Assembly: GCF_002803155.1 (NCBI RefSeq)
Contig: NZ_NNBP01000034.1
Span: forward strand, 36,341 to 100,340
From: Streptomyces sp. CB02959
GTDB taxonomy: Bacteria; Actinomycetota; Actinomycetes; Streptomycetales; Streptomycetaceae
Direction: 5' to 3'
Length of the DNA: 64,000 nucleotides
In this document: piece after piece, positions 60,851-64,000 of the stretch
How the letters are laid out: each line of letters begins with the position of its first letter
How positions within the stretch are numbered: position 1 is the first letter of the stretch
The notes under the pieces: generated by a model
What the model saw: the letters and a program-made list of their open reading frames with translations, nothing else
What the model was told of the DNA's origin: nothing
Databases searched by the model: none
Position numbers and translations under genes: made by a program

Positions 60851-61288
60851 GTGGACGCCATAGACGAAGAGATCATCCGTTGCGTTCTGCGGAATGCCCG
60901 AAGTACTTATGCCGAGATCGGTGAGGCAGCGGGGCTCTCCGCGCCGGCTGCCAAGCGGCGGCTCGACCGGCTCGTCGCCACGGGGGCGATCCGCGGGTTC
61001 ACCGCGCTCATCGACACCCAGGCACTGGGCTGGCGGACCGAGGCGTTCGTCGAGGTGTACTGCAAGGGCAACCCCTCGCCCGCCGAACTGCAACGGGACC
61101 TGGAGGGGATCCAGGAAGTCGTCGAGGCATGCACGGTCTCCGGCGCGGCGGATGCGATGCTGCACATGCTCGCCCGGGACATCCCGCACCTGGAGCAGGC
61201 CATTCAGCGGGTCCGTGAGGCCCCCGTCATCGACCGCACCGAGAGCGTGATCGTGCTGTCCCGTCTGCTCAACAGGCCCCGGTTGTGA
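60851..61288 (+). CDS. Lrp/AsnC-family regulator
   Basis: GTG 60851 after GGAGG gives 145 residues. N-terminal HTH: LRNARSTYAEIGEAAGLSAPAAKRRLDRL; C-terminal RAM domain: GWRTEAFVEVYC, VVEACTVSGAADAMLHMLA and TESVIVLSRLL. It is divergent from the M20 peptidase across 173 AT-richer bases (60720-60800 contains GCAATCAATTGCC and other dyads), which probably hold its binding sites. Expected to sense an amino acid and control the peptidase and permease. Confidence 0.94.
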   Translation: MDAIDEEIIRCVLRNARSTYAEIGEAAGLSAPAAKRRLDRLVATGAIRGFTALIDTQALGWRTEAFVEVYCKGNPSPAELQRDLEGIQEVVEACTVSGAADAMLHMLARDIPHLEQAIQRVREAPVIDRTESVIVLSRLLNRPRL

Positions 61289-61328
61289 GCGGACTTGAGG
61301 GACCGCCGCCAGGGGCCTCGTGACGCGC

Positions 61329-62276
61329 TCAGCGGTCGAAGGTGACCGTCGGCGCGAGTCCCGGCCCACGGTGTTCGGCCTGGATCCGTTCGGCTTCCTG
61401 CCGCAGCTCGGCCAGTAGCCGGTCGGCGCTGGCGACCGTGCTGGTGCGCAGCATGGCGACACCGATCTGCCGGGCCAGTGCCCGGCCTTCGATCGGGCGG
61501 ACAGCAATGTCGTCCCGGGGGCTGCCCAGCCCCAGACGTGGGACGAGGGCGACGCCGATGCCTGCGGCGACGAATCCCTGAAGCACCCCGTAGTCGTCGG
61601 TACGCATGACGTGCACGGGCTCGAAGCCCTCCTGGGCGCAGGCCCAGGTGAGCAGGCGGTCGCAGGGGTCCCAGTCGGTGGCGCCCATGATCCAGCCGTC
61701 CTCGCGCAGCGCGGTCAGCGGGACGTGTTCCCGTTGGGCCTGCGGGTGGTCGGCAGGCAGCACGAGAAGCAGGGGGTCCTCGAGCAGGGGGTGGACGACG
61801 AAGTCCTCCTCCAGGTCGAGGCGGTCACCCGGCTGGGAGAAGACCAGGGCGAGGTGCAGCTCCCGGGAGCGGAGCGCGGCGAGCAGGGTGGGGAGTTCTC
61901 CCTCCCGGAGCGTGACATGGACTCCGTGGCCGTGGAGCCTGCGGACCGCCGGCGGGAGAAGCAGCGCGCCGGCCGTGGGGAAGGTGCCGACGCGCAGGGT
62001 CGCGGTGCCACGCTGAACCATGCCGCGCACCTCCTGCTGCGCGAGCCGAACGCGTTCCAGCACCGCCTCGGCATGCGGCAACAGCGCCTCCCCGACCTCG
62101 GTCAGGGCGGCCCCGCGGGAGCTCCGGTGGAACAGCGGCGCGCCGAAGTGGGATTCGAGGGTGGCGAGATGGTACGTGACCGTCGGCTGGGTGTGGCGAA
62201 GCGCGCGTGCGGCGCCGGCGAGGGAACCTTCGCGGGCGATGGCGCGCAGGACCTGGAAATGGCGTAGCTCCAGCAT
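61329..62276 (-). CDS. LysR-family transcriptional regulator
   Basis: 315 residues. N-terminal HTH: LRHFQVLRAIAREGSLAGAARALRHTQPTVTYHLATLE; effector domain with LRVGTFPTAGALLLPPAVR, ALVFSQPGDRLD and GFVAAGIGVALVPRLGLG. It is convergent with the Lrp gene and divergent from the PLP-dependent decarboxylase, the usual position of a LysR regulator relative to its target. Confidence 0.94.
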   Translation of the reverse strand: MLELRHFQVLRAIAREGSLAGAARALRHTQPTVTYHLATLESHFGAPLFHRSSRGAALTEVGEALLPHAEAVLERVRLAQQEVRGMVQRGTATLRVGTFPTAGALLLPPAVRRLHGHGVHVTLREGELPTLLAALRSRELHLALVFSQPGDRLDLEEDFVVHPLLEDPLLLVLPADHPQAQREHVPLTALREDGWIMGATDWDPCDRLLTWACAQEGFEPVHVMRTDDYGVLQGFVAAGIGVALVPRLGLGSPRDDIAVRPIEGRALARQIGVAMLRTSTVASADRLLAELRQEAERIQAEHRGPGLAPTVTFDR

Positions 62277-62300
62277 GGGTATTCCGTGGCGGTAGAAGGA

Positions 62301-62316
62301 CTCTGTGGCTACAGAG
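62301..62316. promoter_or_regulatory. LysR-type dyad before the decarboxylase gene
   Basis: CTCTGT-GGCT-ACAGAG is a perfect palindrome in the arms, 25 bases upstream of the LysR start and about 90 bases upstream of the divergent decarboxylase. Two ATAGAA repeats follow (62330-62355), in an AT-rich stretch. Confidence 0.55.
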
Positions 62317-62402
62317 GCAGGAGAGAGCTATAGAAGAACTCTTGTGCCATCCATAGAAACAGAGTGTTCCTCTCATGGCCGGCTCTTGTGAAGCTGCTCG
62401 GC

Positions 62403-63887
62403 GTGACTCACCGAACCACGCTCGCCGCCCAGCACACCGCCCCCTACGCGGAGGCCGTCCGCACCTACGCCGCACAGGACTGGCTGCGGCTGAACGTCCC
62501 CGGCCACTCCGCCGACCTCAGCCGCTTCGGCCCGCTCGCGCAGCTGGTCGGGGCCGCACCGCTGCGTATGGACGTACCGCCGCTCCTGGAGGGCATCGAC
62601 CTCGGCACCGGCAGCCCGATGACCCAGGCACTCGATCTCGCCGCGCAGGCGTGGGGCGCACGCCGGACGTGGTTCCTCACCAACGGCGCCTCCCAGGGCA
62701 ACCGGATGGCGACCCTGGTCAGCAGGTCGTTCGGCGAAACGCTGATCGTGCAGCGCAGCGTCCACTCCAGCGTCATCGACGGCCTGGTGCTCTCCGGCCA
62801 GAAGGCCGCCTTCGTGCACCCGTCGGTCGACGCCGACCTGGGCATCGCGCACGGGGTGGCCCCGGCCGACCTCACCCGGACCCTCGCCGCGAACCCGACG
62901 GCGGCGGCCGCCTATGTGGTGACGCCGAGCTACTTCGGCGCGGTCGCCGACGTACGCGCCCTGGCCGACGTGGCCCACGCCGCCGGCATTCCGCTCATCG
63001 TCGACGAGGCATGGGGATCGCACTTCGGCTTCCACCCCGGCCTGCCCGCGAACGCCCTCGCGCAGGGAGCCGACATCGTCATCTCCAGCACGCACAAACT
63101 GGCCGGCAGCCTCACCCAGTCCGCGATGCTGCACCTCGGCGAGGGGCCGTTCGCCGACACTCTGGAGCCACTGGTCCAGCGGGTCTTCAACCTGACCCAG
63201 TCCACCAGCGCCAGCGCCCTGCTGCTGACCTCCCTCGACATGGCCCGCCAGGCCCTGGTGACCGGCAAGGACCGGATCAGTGCCTCGCTGGACGCGGCGG
63301 CCGAGATACGCTCCCAGATCCGCTCCGCCGGCCGGTTCCGCGTGGTCAGCGACGGGTTCGGGCGCTTCCCCGACATCGTGGACGCCGATCCGCTGCGGGT
63401 CACGGTCGACACCCGGGCCGGCGGGATCTCCGGCCACGAGGCCCGGCGCCGTCTGATGCACGACCACCGCATCATGGTGGAGGTCGCCACCGACTCGGCG
63501 ATCGTCGCCGTGGTCGGCGCGGGGTCGGGGCCGGACACCCGGCGCTTCCTCCGCGCCCTGCATGCCCTCCCGGCCCCGCTCGGCGAACGGGCTCCGGCGA
63601 GCCGGTTGCGGCTGCCCGCCCCCGGGCCGGTCGCGCTGACCACCCGCACGGCATTCCTCACGCCCAGCCGCAGCGTCCCGGCCCACGAGGCCATCGGGCG
63701 GGTGTCCGCCGACACGCTCGCCGCATACCCACCCGGTATCCCCAACGTCCTGCCGGGCGAGGTCGTCACCGCCGAACTCGTCGACTTCTTCCACCGCACC
63801 GCGGCCGTGCCCAACGGCCATGTGCGGGGCGCCGCCGACCCGGCCGTGACGACGCTGCGCGTGGTGGACGGCGCTGCCGGTGCGTGA
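62403..63887 (+). CDS. PLP-dependent Orn/Lys/Arg decarboxylase family protein
   Basis: GTG 62403 chosen (494 residues) because VTHRTTLAAQHTAPYAEAV fits the family start; an in-frame GTG at 62364 is possible. Fold-type I PLP enzyme of the prokaryotic arginine/lysine/ornithine decarboxylase group: LNVPGHSAD, WFLTNGASQGNRM, VDEAWGSHFGFHPGLP, and the PLP-binding Lys in SSTHKLAGSLTQSAML. The C-terminal domain ends AAYPPGIPNVLPGEVVTAE, typical of the family. It would decarboxylate a basic amino acid to a polyamine or diamine. Controlled probably by the divergent LysR regulator. Substrate not determined. Confidence 0.93.
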   Translation: MTHRTTLAAQHTAPYAEAVRTYAAQDWLRLNVPGHSADLSRFGPLAQLVGAAPLRMDVPPLLEGIDLGTGSPMTQALDLAAQAWGARRTWFLTNGASQGNRMATLVSRSFGETLIVQRSVHSSVIDGLVLSGQKAAFVHPSVDADLGIAHGVAPADLTRTLAANPTAAAAYVVTPSYFGAVADVRALADVAHAAGIPLIVDEAWGSHFGFHPGLPANALAQGADIVISSTHKLAGSLTQSAMLHLGEGPFADTLEPLVQRVFNLTQSTSASALLLTSLDMARQALVTGKDRISASLDAAAEIRSQIRSAGRFRVVSDGFGRFPDIVDADPLRVTVDTRAGGISGHEARRRLMHDHRIMVEVATDSAIVAVVGAGSGPDTRRFLRALHALPAPLGERAPASRLRLPAPGPVALTTRTAFLTPSRSVPAHEAIGRVSADTLAAYPPGIPNVLPGEVVTAELVDFFHRTAAVPNGHVRGAADPAVTTLRVVDGAAGA

Positions 63888-64000
63888 GGCGGGTGTCGCC
63901 CTTGCGCCACGCGGGCATCGGGACGCGGAGCGGACCGGTCGCCAGGCGGTGGGCGGCGAGCGCGACCGGGCCCACGGCGGTCAGGGCACGGTGATGACGA

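Noticed and set aside
63888..64000. Minus-strand frame at the right edge (VALAAHRLATGPLRVPM)
   Set aside because: Too short and without start, stop or family match to call a gene; it could be the end of a gene beyond the window.

Overview
The window is high-GC, Streptomyces-type actinobacterial DNA: GTG/TTG starts are frequent, third codon positions are almost always G or C, and the repertoire (NarL-type two-component pairs, FtsX exporters, HxlR/PadR/Lrp/LysR/GntR regulators, secreted proteins with Ala-rich signal peptides) is typical. At least eight insertion-sequence copies or remnants and more than fifteen truncated or frameshifted genes point to an accessory, recombining part of the chromosome such as an arm. 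No rRNA, tRNA or CRISPR array was seen.

Layout. 1-10520: tail of a sensor kinase, an IS5-type element that cut a TetR gene, a divergent pair of secreted proteins (NucA/NucB-type nuclease at 2477-3694; beta-rich, lectin-like secreted protein at 3885-5159), a transposase remnant, a kinase/regulator pair (6502-8739) and a DUF4184 membrane protein. 10521-11939: an IS30 element inserted in a serine hydrolase gene. 12467-17591: a beta-lactam-related island with two penicillin-binding proteins divergent from a LysR regulator that overlaps a beta-lactamase-like gene. 17620-18507: an IS with a second, broken copy at 55078-55962 in the same orientation. 19098-28971: a TetR-controlled catabolic cluster of acyl-CoA dehydrogenase, TPP-dependent 2-oxo acid decarboxylase, amino-acid dehydrogenase, ADP-forming acyl-CoA synthetase, dienoyl-CoA-reductase-like SDR, amino-acid permease and the start of an aldehyde dehydrogenase cut off at 28971 next to an IS1182 element (28972-30802). 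30807-35610: gene fragments around an intact adenosine deaminase/GntR pair. 35632-38845: a two-component system divergent from two paralogous membrane proteins, bracketed by two short remnants of the same IS5 transposase. 40779-43128: an HxlR regulator divergent from an oxidoreductase, NIPSNAP and GlcG/HbpS-like operon. 43395-47150: broken IS1182- and IS256-type transposases and a degenerate ychF tail. 47495-53692: ABC exporter, MmpS-like lipoprotein and a divergent two-component pair. 53700-56161: helicase and other remnants and the second IS copy. 56497-63887: PadR/membrane protein pair, amino-acid permease, M20 peptidase, Lrp regulator, LysR regulator and a PLP-dependent decarboxylase.

How the genes work together. 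The most coherent unit is the 19-29 kb cluster. Read in order of chemistry it imports an amino acid, deaminates it to a 2-oxo acid, decarboxylates that to an aldehyde, oxidises the aldehyde, activates the acid to an acyl-CoA and starts its oxidation. Two perfect 18-bp palindromes flank a strong promoter ahead of the first gene, and a degenerate third lies between the TetR gene and the permease, so one local repressor probably controls everything. The second notable unit is the penicillin-binding-protein/beta-lactamase island, in which one PBP carries Lys-Pro-Gly in place of the Lys-Thr-Gly motif and the beta-lactamase-like protein has no signal peptide and no recognisable omega-loop glutamate.
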